Assembly (NCBI RefSeq): GCF_900172295.1
Contig: NZ_FWFL01000003.1
Span: 310,001-374,000 of the forward strand
Reading direction: 5' to 3'
From: Roseovarius litorisediminis
GTDB taxonomy: Bacteria > Pseudomonadota > Alphaproteobacteria > Rhodobacterales > Rhodobacteraceae
Length of the DNA stretch: 64,000 bases
Below the pieces are notes generated by a model. That model was given only the letters and a program-made list of their open reading frames with translations. It did no database searches and was not told the origin of the DNA. Every line of letters starts with the position of its first letter. The stretch's first letter is position 1. The translations under genes and the position numbers were made by a program. This document shows positions 11,560 through 20,343 of this stretch, piece after piece.

Positions 11560-12389
11560 GCAGTTTGCTCCAGCAGGGCATTTATGGCTTCAAGCGCCTC
11601 AGGTTCGTCCAGGAATGGCACATGGCCGCGATTGGGGACCGTTGCGGTGATCATGCCGGGGTGGTGGTCAAGCATCTGCGCAAGGGTTTGTGCGGTCAGC
11701 AGATCGGAATTGGCACCGCGGATCGCGGCCAGTGGCGTGTTCTTGAGTTGGTCGAACAACAACCAGAGGTCTGGCGCGTCGCCAGCACCCGCCTGGCCGA
11801 CCAGCGCGTCGCGCAGACTGGCATCATAGCGGATGCCAAGGCCGCCGCCTTTTTTTTCAAAAAACATGAACTCTGCCTGCTGGCGCCAGCGATCAAGCGG
11901 GACGTCGGGAAACCCATCGGCATGGACGTGTTTAAGTGCACTGGCGGCCGCGTCGAGATCAGGCAGATCGGGTTCCTTACCGACGTAGTCCATGATCCTT
12001 TCAAGCCCTGCGGCATCGACCACCGGGCCGATGTCATTGAGCACGACCGCGCGCAGCCGGTCGGCATGGCCATAGGACAAAGCCATGGCGATGAGGCCGC
12101 CGCGCGAGGTGCCGATGATTGTGGCCTGATCAAGCCCGAGATGATCAAGCAATTCGATCGCATCCTGTGCCTCGCGCAGGATATTGTAATTCATGTACTG
12201 GGGGTCGTAATCCGATTGACCGCGCCCGCGGTAGTCCATGCAGATCAGTCGATGATCGGCCATGTGGGGCGCCAGAAAGTTGAAATCCGTGCTGTTGCGG
12301 GTCAGCCCGGCAAGGCAGAGAATCGGGCGGCCTGTGCCCTTGTCCATGTAATGCAGGTTCAGTCCGTCGGATGTCTTGAAACTGCTCAT
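11556..12389 (-). CDS. Alpha/beta hydrolase
   Basis: A 277-residue alpha/beta hydrolase. Ser95 in GTSRGG is the probable nucleophile, DYRGRGQSD (52-60) is the typical strand-4 region, and PNRGHVPFLDEP supplies the His. The family includes esterases, lactonases and dehalogenases, and the substrate is unknown. Both ends overlap neighbours by 4 nt (12386-12389 with the dehalogenase-like gene, 11556-11559 with the dehydratase). The three are almost certainly translated as a unit and probably act on related compounds. Confidence 0.85.
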   Translation of the reverse strand: MSSFKTSDGLNLHYMDKGTGRPILCLAGLTRNSTDFNFLAPHMADHRLICMDYRGRGQSDYDPQYMNYNILREAQDAIELLDHLGLDQATIIGTSRGGLIAMALSYGHADRLRAVVLNDIGPVVDAAGLERIMDYVGKEPDLPDLDAAASALKHVHADGFPDVPLDRWRQQAEFMFFEKKGGGLGIRYDASLRDALVGQAGAGDAPDLWLLFDQLKNTPLAAIRGANSDLLTAQTLAQMLDHHPGMITATVPNRGHVPFLDEPEALEAINALLEQTA

Positions 12390-13075
12390 GCCGATTGTGC
12401 AAGGGCTGGAATGCCGGTGAGATCACTCAGCATGGTTGCAGGTTTGGCAGGCAGGCGGTCGACGGGCTCGCCTTTGCGGTTAACCCATGCGGTGGTAAAG
12501 CCATAGCCCGCAGCAGCCGAGGCATCCCAGCCGTTTGACGACACGAACAGCACCTCGTCCGGCCTGCAGCCAAAACGCTGGCCGACCAGATCGTAGACGA
12601 CTTTTGCGGGCTTGAAGATGCCGACGCTTTCGACAGACAGCACATCGTCCAACACGTCACCGATACCGGCCGATTGTACGGCGCCCGCCAGCATTTCGGG
12701 AGAGCCGTTGGACAGGATTGCGGTGTTCAGACCGGCCGATTTCAGAGCCGCCAGCATGGCAGGGACTTCGGGGTATGCTTCAAGCTCCCAGTACAGTTGC
12801 AAGAGACGTTCGCGCAACCCGGTGTCACCTTCCAGCCCTTCGGCTTCAAGCGCCCAGTCCAGCCCGTCCTGGGTGACCTGCCAGAAATCGGTGTGTTTAT
12901 CCATGACCGCACGTAGCCAGGTGTATTGCAGTTGCTTGAGGCGCCAGTATTCTGCGATTTTGGACCAGTGTTCGGCAAATGCTTCGCGGCCGGGTTCGGA
13001 TGCGGCGTTGCGGGCGGCGGCGGCAACGTCGAAGAGTGTGCCATATGCGTCAAAGATACAGGTGGTGATTGGCAT
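12386..13075 (-). CDS. Haloacid dehalogenase type II family hydrolase
   Basis: HAD-superfamily protein of 229 residues, similar in length and motifs to L-2-haloacid dehalogenases. Nucleophile Asp9 lies in FDAYGTLFD. A later SNGSPEML motif, a Lys in GIFKPAK, and the diagnostic SSNGWDASAA segment, typical of true type II dehalogenases rather than phosphatases, follow. The ATG at 13075 is the first codon that begins the hydrophobic first strand (PITTCIFDAY), and the upstream in-frame extension lacks family character. It heads a run of four or five overlapping or closely spaced minus-strand genes. A promoter should lie in the 190-nt gap shared with the divergent FKBP gene. Confidence 0.85.
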   Translation of the reverse strand: MPITTCIFDAYGTLFDVAAAARNAASEPGREAFAEHWSKIAEYWRLKQLQYTWLRAVMDKHTDFWQVTQDGLDWALEAEGLEGDTGLRERLLQLYWELEAYPEVPAMLAALKSAGLNTAILSNGSPEMLAGAVQSAGIGDVLDDVLSVESVGIFKPAKVVYDLVGQRFGCRPDEVLFVSSNGWDASAAAGYGFTTAWVNRKGEPVDRLPAKPATMLSDLTGIPALAQSA

Positions 13076-13265
13076 GGTCGAATTCCCTAATTGTCGAACG
13101 GCAGATTTGCATGGATGCAAACAAGGGAAAAGCCCCGAATGATCACGGAGGCGTGTGGTTTGCATGTCCCGGCAATTACCGCTAGATTTCGTCTCAGCCA
13201 CACAAGCACCCGCGTGACAGGCGCGGCCTTGCAAACCCATTTCCCTACTCAAGATTGGATATTTA

Positions 13266-13694
13266 ATGACCCAGGTCAAATCGGGCGACACCGTTCGTAT
13301 TCACTATACCGGCACGTTGACAGACGGCACCACCTTTGACACCAGCGACGGGCGCGACCCGCTGGAGTTTACCGTGGGATCGGGCCAGATCATTCCGGGG
13401 CTGGATGTCGCCATCCCTGGCATGGTGGTGGGCGACAAGAAAACCGTCGAAATACCCGCTGATCAGGCCTATGGTCATATTCACCCCGAGGCCCGGCAGG
13501 CCGTACCGCGCAGTGATATTCCGGCAGATATTCCGCTGGATTTGGGCACGCAGTTGCAGGTGCAGACCCCGCAAGGGCAGACGATGCAGGTGACGGTGGT
13601 CGAAGTGACCGACGCGCAGGTCGTGCTGGACGCCAACCATCCGCTGGCGGGCAAGGAGCTGACGTTCGCGATTGAGCTTGTATCCATCGGGTAA
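13266..13694 (+). CDS. FKBP-type peptidyl-prolyl cis-trans isomerase
   Basis: A 142-residue FKBP of the SlyD-like group. The catalytic domain begins GDTVRIHYTGTLTDGTTFDTS and is interrupted after AYGHIHPEARQAVPRSDIP by the insert-in-flap domain that gives chaperone activity. It then resumes with NHPLAGKELTFAIEL. There is no signal peptide and no His-rich metal tail as in E. coli SlyD, so it should be a cytoplasmic folding helper. It is transcribed divergently from the dehalogenase-like operon and is followed by a candidate terminator hairpin, so it is probably monocistronic. Confidence 0.9.
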   Translation: MTQVKSGDTVRIHYTGTLTDGTTFDTSDGRDPLEFTVGSGQIIPGLDVAIPGMVVGDKKTVEIPADQAYGHIHPEARQAVPRSDIPADIPLDLGTQLQVQTPQGQTMQVTVVEVTDAQVVLDANHPLAGKELTFAIELVSIG

Positions 13695-13740
13695 CGCCAC
13701 TTTGGGCAACGTGGGTTTCACCTGCCCTTTGGTTAATGTC

Positions 13741-13780
13741 GCGCATCCGGAGTAATCTCCTGGTGCGCGCTTTGCGTTTT
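13741..13780 (+). terminator. Candidate terminator downstream of the FKBP gene
   Basis: Arms 13741-13752 and 13757-13768 form a 12-bp stem with one mismatch and one wobble around a TAAT loop. A T-rich stretch (TTTGCGTTTT) follows. It lies between the FKBP stop and the next plus-strand gene. Confidence 0.45.
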
Positions 13781-13832
13781 ACCCTTGAAGGTTTAAGGTG
13801 GTTGCAGAGCCAGAATTTGCCGGAGAGCGCTG

Positions 13833-14441
13833 ATGACCACCGCCACTGAAAAACTGCTGTCTCGCATTCGCGAATTGCAGGACGAACTGGATGCGGAAAT
13901 CACGCGCCGCAGCAAGGCGTTTCGCTATCGCCTTGAGAATGGCAGGGTGGTTTTCGAGGCCGAAGTGCGGCGCGCGCATCGTGACTTGCGGGTGCGGTTG
14001 CTGACCTTCCTGCGCTACACAAGGCCGATGGTGGTGATCACTGCACCGGTGATCTATTCTTTGATCATACCTTTTGTGTTGCTGGATATTTTCGTCACCC
14101 TCTATCAGTGGATCTGTTTCCCGGTTTACGGGATCGACCGGGTGAAACGCGCTGATTTCATCCGTTTGGACCGTCAGCATCTGGCTTATCTTAACGGGCT
14201 GCAAAAGCTGAACTGTGTCTATTGCGGCTACGGCAACGGGGTGATCGGCTATGTGCAGGAAGTGGCCGGACGAACCGAGGCCTATTGGTGCCCAATCAAG
14301 CACGCCTCACGAATCGGCGCACATCATGCCTATTACGCGCAGTTCGTCGATTACGGCGACGCCGAGGGGTTTGAGGCCGGGCTTATGGCCTCGCGCCAGA
14401 AAATCACGCAGGCGGGGCTGTCGGGCATCAAGGCAGACTGA
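13833..14441 (+). CDS. Conserved hypothetical membrane protein with a Cys/His cluster
   Basis: I recognise this only as a conserved proteobacterial hypothetical of 202 residues. The N-terminal 65 residues are charged and helical (probable coiled coil, about 1-60). A strongly hydrophobic hairpin follows (about 68-100, VVITAPVIYSLIIPFVLLDIFVTLYQWICFP in part). The C-terminal half is soluble with Cys-x-x-Cys (LNCVYCGYGN) and a later YWCPIKHA motif, so a single zinc or other metal site is plausible. Nothing in the neighbours explains it: FKBP lies upstream on the same strand and a quinone reductase faces it downstream. Function unknown. Confidence 0.75.
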   Translation: MTTATEKLLSRIRELQDELDAEITRRSKAFRYRLENGRVVFEAEVRRAHRDLRVRLLTFLRYTRPMVVITAPVIYSLIIPFVLLDIFVTLYQWICFPVYGIDRVKRADFIRLDRQHLAYLNGLQKLNCVYCGYGNGVIGYVQEVAGRTEAYWCPIKHASRIGAHHAYYAQFVDYGDAEGFEAGLMASRQKITQAGLSGIKAD

Positions 14442-14460
14442 GAATATACCGGCGGCGGGT

Positions 14461-15450
14461 TTAGCAGGTTGTTAGTAGTACCGCACCGGCGCGACCTGGC
14501 GTCATCACGGTGTCATGGGCTTTTGCGCAATCCTGCAGCGGGAAAATGGCGTGGATGGCGGGGGTCAGAACGCCAGCAGCCAGAGCCTGATGCAGGCAGT
14601 TTATGGCCGCCTGACGTTCGGCCTGAGGCAGGATATAAATCAAAGTTATGTCGATTTTCAGGGCTTTGAACAGGTACGGGCCGAATGGCAGGGTAGGGGT
14701 CATGCTGGCGCCAGAACCATAGGTGGCGATCGTTGAATTCGGGGCGATGATATCGGCCAGAAGGGCTGCGTTCTGGCCAAATTCAACCTCGACCGCGCGA
14801 TTGATGCCTTTACCCTTGGTCAGATCGTTGATTTTGGTGGCCAGATCGGGGTCGGCATAGTCCAAGACGTGATCCGCGCCTGCTGCGGCAACCCGGGTCG
14901 CGGCACTGGGCGAACAGGTTGAGATCACCCTGGCCCCCCCCCATTTTGCCAGTTGCACCGCGTTGTGACCCACAGCGCCCGCGCCACCACTGATCAGCAG
15001 GGTTTTGCCTGCCACATCGCCATCTCCAAAGACGGTATGGGCCGCGGTCAGCCCTGGAATCCCAAGCGTTGCACCGCTTTCCAGCGAGATATTTTCGGGT
15101 AGCGGCACGGCCTGAGCAATGGGCAGGGTTATATATTCGGCGGCAGTCCCGAAGGCACGCTGCCACTGGCCATTCCAGAGCCAGACGCGCTGACCGATGC
15201 GGTCCGGGTCAACGCCGTCGCCCACAGCCTCGATGACGCCCGAGCCATCTGAATGCGGGATGATTTGCGGGTAGGCAGGTTTTGTCACGCCGGGACGGGC
15301 ACCGGCCCGGGCCTTGGCGTCAGACGGGTTCACACCTGAATAGGCAACACGTACCAGAACTTCGCTCGGACCGGGAACCGGCGTCGCGATTTCAATCTCT
15401 TCCAGAACCTCGGGGGCCGGACCAAAACGGGAATAGACGATGGCCTTCAT
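14461..15450 (-). CDS. NADPH:quinone oxidoreductase-like MDR protein (zinc-free)
   Basis: Medium-chain reductase of 329 residues. The ATG at 15450 begins MKAIVYSRFG, the usual start of the quinone-reductase branch. The Rossmann motif GGAGAVGHNAVQLAKWGGA (about 150-168) binds NADPH, and neither the catalytic nor the structural zinc cysteines of alcohol dehydrogenases are present. The expected reaction is NADPH-dependent reduction of a quinone or an activated double bond. It is convergent with the preceding membrane protein gene, stops 19 nt apart, and lies just downstream of a hypothetical gene and irr on the same strand. Confidence 0.85.
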   Translation of the reverse strand: MKAIVYSRFGPAPEVLEEIEIATPVPGPSEVLVRVAYSGVNPSDAKARAGARPGVTKPAYPQIIPHSDGSGVIEAVGDGVDPDRIGQRVWLWNGQWQRAFGTAAEYITLPIAQAVPLPENISLESGATLGIPGLTAAHTVFGDGDVAGKTLLISGGAGAVGHNAVQLAKWGGARVISTCSPSAATRVAAAGADHVLDYADPDLATKINDLTKGKGINRAVEVEFGQNAALLADIIAPNSTIATYGSGASMTPTLPFGPYLFKALKIDITLIYILPQAERQAAINCLHQALAAGVLTPAIHAIFPLQDCAKAHDTVMTPGRAGAVLLTTC

Positions 15451-15475
15451 CGTGGAACAGTGCCTTTTTTGAGAG

Positions 15476-15877
15476 TTACCAAAGTTTCCACCACGGGCGC
15501 TTACCCGACTGACTGTCGAGCAAAACATTGTCTTCCGGATCAAAAAATTCGCCATCATCGCCCTGGACCCGGGCCCTCATGTGAATTGCAATTTCGTTCA
15601 TCTTGGCCAGTAGGGCCGCATCCGGGTTGCTCACCGAAATCACCCCATTGTGGTGGGTAATCCGAGCCGCATCTTTGTCGGGGTGATCAAGCCAGACAGC
15701 TATGCCCGGTGATTCGGCGCGAATTGCTTCTTTCGTTGCAGATATCTTGGCGCTTGCAGCATCCTCCAGCCGGAGACTGTCATCGCCGTCGACATAATTG
15801 AGCCACTCATTCAGGGTGATGTCTTTGCCTTTGCCTGACCATTTGGCGCGGCGGGTGATGTGGACGTCACGACCCAT
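15476..15877 (-). CDS. Conserved hypothetical protein
   Basis: A 133-residue soluble protein that I cannot assign to a named family. It has no signal peptide or membrane segment and is acidic overall. It ends in an aromatic tail (KRPWWKLW) resembling the short C-terminal membrane-anchor or partner-binding tails of some roseobacter proteins. The start lies 6 nt after the stop of irr on the same strand, so the two are probably co-transcribed. That makes an iron- or heme-linked role conceivable but unproven. Confidence 0.6.
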   Translation of the reverse strand: MGRDVHITRRAKWSGKGKDITLNEWLNYVDGDDSLRLEDAASAKISATKEAIRAESPGIAVWLDHPDKDAARITHHNGVISVSNPDAALLAKMNEIAIHMRARVQGDDGEFFDPEDNVLLDSQSGKRPWWKLW

Positions 15878-15883
15878 TACAGG

Positions 15884-16300
15884 TCAGGTGCGGCGCAGGC
15901 GGATCACAACATCGACCTTTGCAATTTCAGCGCCGTCGGGTGCCTGGGGCAGGCGGGAAATCTCCAACTGATCAGCGGGTGCATCGGTAAGGCGGTTTTC
16001 GTCTTCCCAGTAGAAATGCGGGTGATCGTGGGTGTTGGTGTCGAAATAGCTTTTCGAGCCGTCCACCGTGACTTCCTGAATGAGTCCGGCATCACAAAAG
16101 GCGCGCAGCGTATTGTAGACTGTCGCCAGCGAGACGCTTTCACCAAATTGCTGAACATCTGCGAAAAGGCTTTCGGCGGTCACATGACGATGCTGCCCGT
16201 CGCCCACCAGCAACGCGGCAAGGGCGACGCGCTGACGTGTCGGTCGCAGATTTGCGCCGGACAGCCATTTTGTTCCCAATGTCGTCGCTTGCGGTGTCAT
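15884..16300 (-). CDS. irr: Fur-family transcriptional regulator Irr (iron response regulator)
   Basis: Fur-superfamily DNA-binding protein of 138 residues. The winged helix covers residues 10-80 (NLRPTRQRVALAALL; SVSLATVYNTLRAFCDAGLI). The dimerisation domain carries the Irr-type His cluster HDHPHFYWEDENRL, where Fur proper has its regulatory metal site. Family knowledge: alphaproteobacterial Irr senses heme and represses or activates iron genes under low iron. The ATG at 16300 is used, because the preceding in-frame codon is TTG. It is divergent from fabA, a neighbour arrangement I recall as common in Rhodobacterales. The 175-nt shared gap should hold both promoters, but I found no clear Irr box there. 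Confidence 0.85.
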   Translation of the reverse strand: MTPQATTLGTKWLSGANLRPTRQRVALAALLVGDGQHRHVTAESLFADVQQFGESVSLATVYNTLRAFCDAGLIQEVTVDGSKSYFDTNTHDHPHFYWEDENRLTDAPADQLEISRLPQAPDGAEIAKVDVVIRLRRT

Positions 16301-16475
16301 CAACTGTCATTCTCCATATTCTGCGTACAATATATGTCTGCAAAGCTGTCGATTTCAAACTAATTTCATAGGGCAGAACGATAGGTCGCGGTGTGGCGCA
16401 GGCTTGCATGCGCCTTTTGCAGGGTGTTAGAGGGGAAGGTAACGAGATATTTCAGAATTGAAGGGGGCCGCCGGC

Positions 16476-16985
16476 ATGGCCGACTATCCGAGCAGCTTTG
16501 ACAAGGAAGACCTGCTGAAATGCGCCCGAGGCGAATTATTTGGTCCCGGCAACGCACAATTGCCCGAACCCCCAATGTTGATGATGGATCGGATCACTGA
16601 AGTTTCCGGCGATGGTGGCGCACATGGCAAAGGTCATGTGGTGGCCGAATTCGACATTAACCCGGATCTTTGGTTCTTTGCCTGCCACTTTCCCGGCAAC
16701 CCGATCATGCCCGGCTGTCTGGGGCTGGACGGCCTTTGGCAGTTGACCGGCTTTAACCTGGGCTGGCGCGGCTGGCAGGGGCGCGGCTATGCGCTGGGTG
16801 TGGGCGAGGTCAAGCTGACTGGTATGGTGCGGCCCGACCGCAAGATGCTGACTTATTACGTCGATTTTACAAAGGCCGTGCAAACCCGACGCTTGACCAT
16901 GGGCGTTGCGGATGGTCGTGTAGAAGCCGATGGCGAGGTGATCTACCACGTCAAGGATATGAAGGTTGCGCTGTCAGAAAGCTGA
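16476..16985 (+). CDS. fabA: 3-hydroxydecanoyl-ACP dehydratase/isomerase FabA
   Basis: Hot-dog-fold enzyme of 169 residues that dehydrates 3-hydroxydecanoyl-ACP and isomerises the product to cis-3-decenoyl-ACP, the entry to unsaturated fatty acids. His71 in [11 protein letters not shown] and Asp85 form the active site. GAAGGGGG precedes the ATG at 16476 at a suitable distance, and an in-frame start 18 nt earlier is less likely. fabB and fabI follow within 30 nt each, giving a three-gene operon for unsaturated fatty acid synthesis. Confidence 0.96.
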   Translation: MADYPSSFDKEDLLKCARGELFGPGNAQLPEPPMLMMDRITEVSGDGGAHGKGHVVAEFDINPDLWFFACHFPGNPIMPGCLGLDGLWQLTGFNLGWRGWQGRGYALGVGEVKLTGMVRPDRKMLTYYVDFTKAVQTRRLTMGVADGRVEADGEVIYHVKDMKVALSES

Positions 16986-17010
16986 CACCCTGGAATTAAG
17001 GAGTACGCTT

Positions 17011-18240
17011 ATGCGTCGTGTTGTCGTGACCGGGCTGGGCATAGTCTCAAGCATCGGGAACAACGCAGAAGAGGTGCTGACCTCGCTGAAAGAGGGACGG
17101 TCAGGCATCACCGCGAATGAGGCCATGGCCGAGCACGGCTTTCGCAGTCAGATCGCGGGGGCCGTTAATCTGGATGTGGCCGAGCATGTCGATAAGCGTC
17201 AGTTAAGGTTCATGGGCCCAGGGGCGGCTTATGCCTATATCGCGATGAACCAGGCGATAGCCGATTCAGGGCTTGAGCAAAGCGATGTCATCAACCCGCG
17301 CACGGGTCTGGTCGCCGGATCGGGCGGGCCATCAACCAGCGCGATGCTGGCGGCGCACCAGGTTGTGCTAAAAACCGGGGCAACCAAACGGATCGGGCCT
17401 TTTGCCGTGCCCAAATGCATGTGTTCGACGATTTCGGCGAATCTGAGCACCGCTTTTCAGATCAAGGGGATCAACTATTCCATCACATCGGCCTGCTCGA
17501 CATCGCTGCATTGCATCGGCAATGCCGCCGAGCAGATCATGATGGGCAAGCAGGACGTCATGTTTGCCGGCGGCGCGGAAGAACTGGACTGGACGCTGAG
17601 CTGCCTCTTTGATGCCATGGGCGCGATGAGCAGCAAGTATAATGACACGCCCGAAAAGGCGAGCCGCGCGTTTGATGCGGGCCGCGACGGGTTTGTAATC
17701 TCGGGTGGCGGTGGCATTCTGGTCCTGGAAGAACTGGAACATGCCAAGGCCCGCGGCGCGAAGATATATGCCGAGGTCACAGGGTATGCCGCCACCAGTG
17801 ACGGGCATGACATGGTGGCGCCTTCGGGCGAGGGGGGCGAGCGCGCCATGCGTCTGGCGCTTGGTCAGCTGCCCGCAGATCGCAAGGTGGGCTATATCAA
17901 TGCCCACGGCACCAGTACGCCGGTGGGGGACGTGGGCGAAGTGGAATCGGTGCGCCGTGCCTTTGGCGAAGGCAATGCCCCGCCGATCAGTTCGACGAAA
18001 TCCATGACCGGCCACAGCCAGGGTGCGACCGGCGCGCAAGAGGCGGTCTATTGCCTGCTGGCGCTGGAACACGATTTCATAATTCCCTCGATCAATGTCG
18101 AAACGCTGGACCCCGCGCTGGACCCGGCCGAAATTGCGACAGTGCGAGTGGACAATGCGGGTCTGGATACCGTGATGACCAACAGCTTCGGCTTTGGTGG
18201 TACGAATGGTTCCATGCTGCTTAGCAAATATCACGGGTGA
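17011..18240 (+). CDS. fabB: 3-oxoacyl-ACP synthase I FabB
   Basis: Beta-ketoacyl-ACP synthase of 409 residues that elongates the cis-3-decenoyl-ACP made by FabA. The Cys-His-His triad is Cys162 ([10 protein letters not shown]), His299 ([11 protein letters not shown]) and His335 ([11 protein letters not shown]). Adjacency to fabA supports FabB rather than FabF. AAGGAG lies 7 nt before the ATG. The gap to fabA is 25 nt and fabI follows after 7 nt. Confidence 0.96.
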   Translation: MRRVVVTGLGIVSSIGNNAEEVLTSLKEGRSGITANEAMAEHGFRSQIAGAVNLDVAEHVDKRQLRFMGPGAAYAYIAMNQAIADSGLEQSDVINPRTGLVAGSGGPSTSAMLAAHQVVLKTGATKRIGPFAVPKCMCSTISANLSTAFQIKGINYSITSACSTSLHCIGNAAEQIMMGKQDVMFAGGAEELDWTLSCLFDAMGAMSSKYNDTPEKASRAFDAGRDGFVISGGGGILVLEELEHAKARGAKIYAEVTGYAATSDGHDMVAPSGEGGERAMRLALGQLPADRKVGYINAHGTSTPVGDVGEVESVRRAFGEGNAPPISSTKSMTGHSQGATGAQEAVYCLLALEHDFIIPSINVETLDPALDPAEIATVRVDNAGLDTVMTNSFGFGGTNGSMLLSKYHG

Positions 18241-18247
18241 CAGATTT

Positions 18248-19039
18248 ATGAACGATTCAATGCAGGGCAAACGCGGCCTGATCATGGGGGTGGCCAATGA
18301 TCGCTCGATCGCCTGGGGTATTGCCCGCGCGATGCATCAGGCCGGGGCCGAACTGGCTTTTTCCTATCAGGGGGATGCGTTTTCCAAGCGGGTCGAACCT
18401 TTGGCGGCTTCGCTGGGATCGGATCTGTTGCTGGATGTGGACGTGACCAGTGACGCCTCGCTGGATGCCGCGTTTGACTCATTGGCGGCCCGCTGGCCGA
18501 CAATCGACTTTCTGGTGCATGCGGTGGCCTATTCGGACAAGTCCGAACTGGCCGGCCGGTTCATGAATACCAGCCGCGCGAATTTCAAGCATTCCATGGA
18601 TATATCAGCTTATTCATTTATCGAGGTGGCCCGCCGGGCGCATCCGATGATGAAAGACAAGGGTGGATCGCTGATAACGCTGACCTATCAGGGGTCAAAC
18701 CGTGTGGTGCCGAATTACAACGTGATGGGGGTGGCCAAGGCAGCCCTTGAGGCGGCAACCCGCTATCTGGCTAATGACCTGGGGCCGGATGGGATTCGGG
18801 TGAATGCCATTTCGCCCGGCCCCATGAAGACACTGGCAGGGGCGGCGATCGGCGGGGCTCGCAAGACGTTCCGCCACACCGAAGAAAATGCGCCGCTGCG
18901 CTGCAATGCCACGCTTGAGGCGATCGGGGGAACGGCGGTTTATCTGGCGGCAGACAGCGGGATCTGCACCACAGGCGAAATTATCCGCGTCGATGGTGGC
19001 TTTCACGTTTTGGGAATGCCGCAGCCTGATCACCTCTGA
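18248..19039 (+). CDS. fabI: Enoyl-ACP reductase FabI
   Basis: SDR-family NADH-dependent enoyl-ACP reductase of 263 residues, the last step of each elongation cycle. The N-terminal nucleotide motif is the FabI form GVANDRSIAWGIA (14-26). The catalytic Tyr157-x6-Lys164 is in YNVMGVAK, one residue from the E. coli positions. The ATG at 18248 is 7 nt past the fabB stop. FabI is the target of triclosan in other bacteria. It closes the fabA-fabB-fabI operon. Confidence 0.95.
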   Translation: MNDSMQGKRGLIMGVANDRSIAWGIARAMHQAGAELAFSYQGDAFSKRVEPLAASLGSDLLLDVDVTSDASLDAAFDSLAARWPTIDFLVHAVAYSDKSELAGRFMNTSRANFKHSMDISAYSFIEVARRAHPMMKDKGGSLITLTYQGSNRVVPNYNVMGVAKAALEAATRYLANDLGPDGIRVNAISPGPMKTLAGAAIGGARKTFRHTEENAPLRCNATLEAIGGTAVYLAADSGICTTGEIIRVDGGFHVLGMPQPDHL

Positions 19040-19098
19040 CCGGGAAATAGCCAGAAGTTTGCCTAAAATCTGCCATGCTGACCCGATAGGGTGCTTGC

Positions 19099-19356
19099 AT
19101 GAATGGTAAATTTGGTAAAGCCGAGGCGCGGCAATCGCGCTACAAACAACGGGCACGCGGCGCGCGCAAGTGGGCGCACAGGGTGATGTTCCTTTTGTTG
19201 GTGTCCTGCGGAGCAGCCCTGTGGATGGACGAATCTATCGGGCCGGACCTTCAAAAACGTGTCTTTGCCGCGATGGCAGAACTTGAGACGGCGTCGGTCA
19301 ATGAAAAAGGCGCAAGCGGCGCGTTTCAGGCGGCATTCGCAAAACTGGTCCTTTGA
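19099..19356 (+). CDS. Small single-pass membrane protein, unknown
   Basis: An 85-residue protein with a very basic N-terminus (residues 1-28, many Lys/Arg), one hydrophobic segment (about 29-43, VMFLLLVSCGAALWM) and a polar C-terminal tail. Positive-inside topology puts the N-terminus in the cytoplasm. It begins 59 nt after fabI on the same strand and could be read through from that operon. I know no family. The composition is protein-like rather than shadow-like, but confidence is limited by size. Confidence 0.5.
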   Translation: MNGKFGKAEARQSRYKQRARGARKWAHRVMFLLLVSCGAALWMDESIGPDLQKRVFAAMAELETASVNEKGASGAFQAAFAKLVL

Positions 19357-19365
19357 AACACCATT

Positions 19366-20235
19366 TCAAAACCACTGACCCGGTTCCATAAGCCCAAGAT
19401 CCAGCAACTGACGTGAGTGCCATTCAAATGGCACTGAATTATGCCATTTGAAGGTCGCGATTTCAAAGGTCGAGCCCGGGTTTTGTTTCAGGGCCTTGGC
19501 GGTTCTGAACGACGCAATAGATGCGGTCAGGTTGTTGTGCCAGGGGCAGGCAAAGGTATTGTATTCTTCATCATTGAAAGTGTGATTTTCCTGCAGCTTT
19601 AGCCCGGGTTTAGCCCTGAATAACGCGATCCGGTCGATCTTGCGGTTGCGGTATGGAATATGTTCTTCATAGCGCCAACGCAGCCCGCCGTAGAAATCAA
19701 GCTGGCGTTCTTTGGGATGGTAATCCTTTTCAGCGTCTTTGCGGGCCAGTGCATAATACCCGGATTTGTCGAGAAGCGCGTCGTCCAGTGACACCGCAAC
19801 AGGATGGGTTTCCAGATCGGCTGCATAAAGATCAATGACATAAGTCAGCATGGCATCGCGGCGTTCTTCGGTGTGAAAGCTCAGCATCTCACCAATCGTG
19901 CGTGTTTCGCAGAACGGGTAGAACAGGTATTCGCTGTTGAAGCAGTAGTACATCCACAGGCCCGGGGCCGCAGCGATGAGGGTGTTTACCGCATCAAAAA
20001 AGGTTTTTCCGGTACTCAGGTCATAGTCTATGCGGTGAACTCTGGGGGCGATATCGGCGCCGATTGCAAAGGTGGCTGGTATGAATACCAGCAGAGTTTG
20101 AAAGCCGGTCTCAAGATGGTGGCGCAGTGTGCTGTCAACCTCGACCTCGTCTTCGACAAAAATCATCGCAACAGGGCCTTTGAGCGTGTCTTTGCCGTTG
20201 GCTGAAAGAAAGTTTTCGGGGCTGGAATACTGCAT
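19366..20235 (-). CDS. Conserved hypothetical protein, possibly a GT-A-like glycosyltransferase
   Basis: A 289-residue soluble protein with no signal peptide. The early VAMIFVEDEVEVDSTLRHHLETGFQTLLVFIP stretch (parts of residues 22-53) alternates strand and helix as in nucleotide-sugar-binding folds, and several Asp/Glu pairs follow. The middle is aromatic-rich (LWMYYCFNSEYLFYPFCET). Similar Rhodobacteraceae proteins are sometimes labelled family 2 glycosyltransferase, but I see no clear DxD plus EDD pair, so that label is weak. It stands alone between the small membrane protein and miaB, divergent from miaB. Confidence 0.6.
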   Translation of the reverse strand: MQYSSPENFLSANGKDTLKGPVAMIFVEDEVEVDSTLRHHLETGFQTLLVFIPATFAIGADIAPRVHRIDYDLSTGKTFFDAVNTLIAAAPGLWMYYCFNSEYLFYPFCETRTIGEMLSFHTEERRDAMLTYVIDLYAADLETHPVAVSLDDALLDKSGYYALARKDAEKDYHPKERQLDFYGGLRWRYEEHIPYRNRKIDRIALFRAKPGLKLQENHTFNDEEYNTFACPWHNNLTASIASFRTAKALKQNPGSTFEIATFKWHNSVPFEWHSRQLLDLGLMEPGQWF

Positions 20236-20343
20236 CTTCTACCTTGTCCTGTTGTGGACAAAATCCGCCAAATCCGCACGCATTGCAAGAGACCCCAATG
20301 TTGATGTAGTCAGACCCCTGAACTGGCGACAGGACCCGGACAG

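Noticed and set aside
16400-16436. GGCGCA/TGCGCC inverted repeat in the irr-fabA gap considered as an Irr operator
   Set aside because: It does not resemble the known AT-rich iron control element and may be a chance hairpin.
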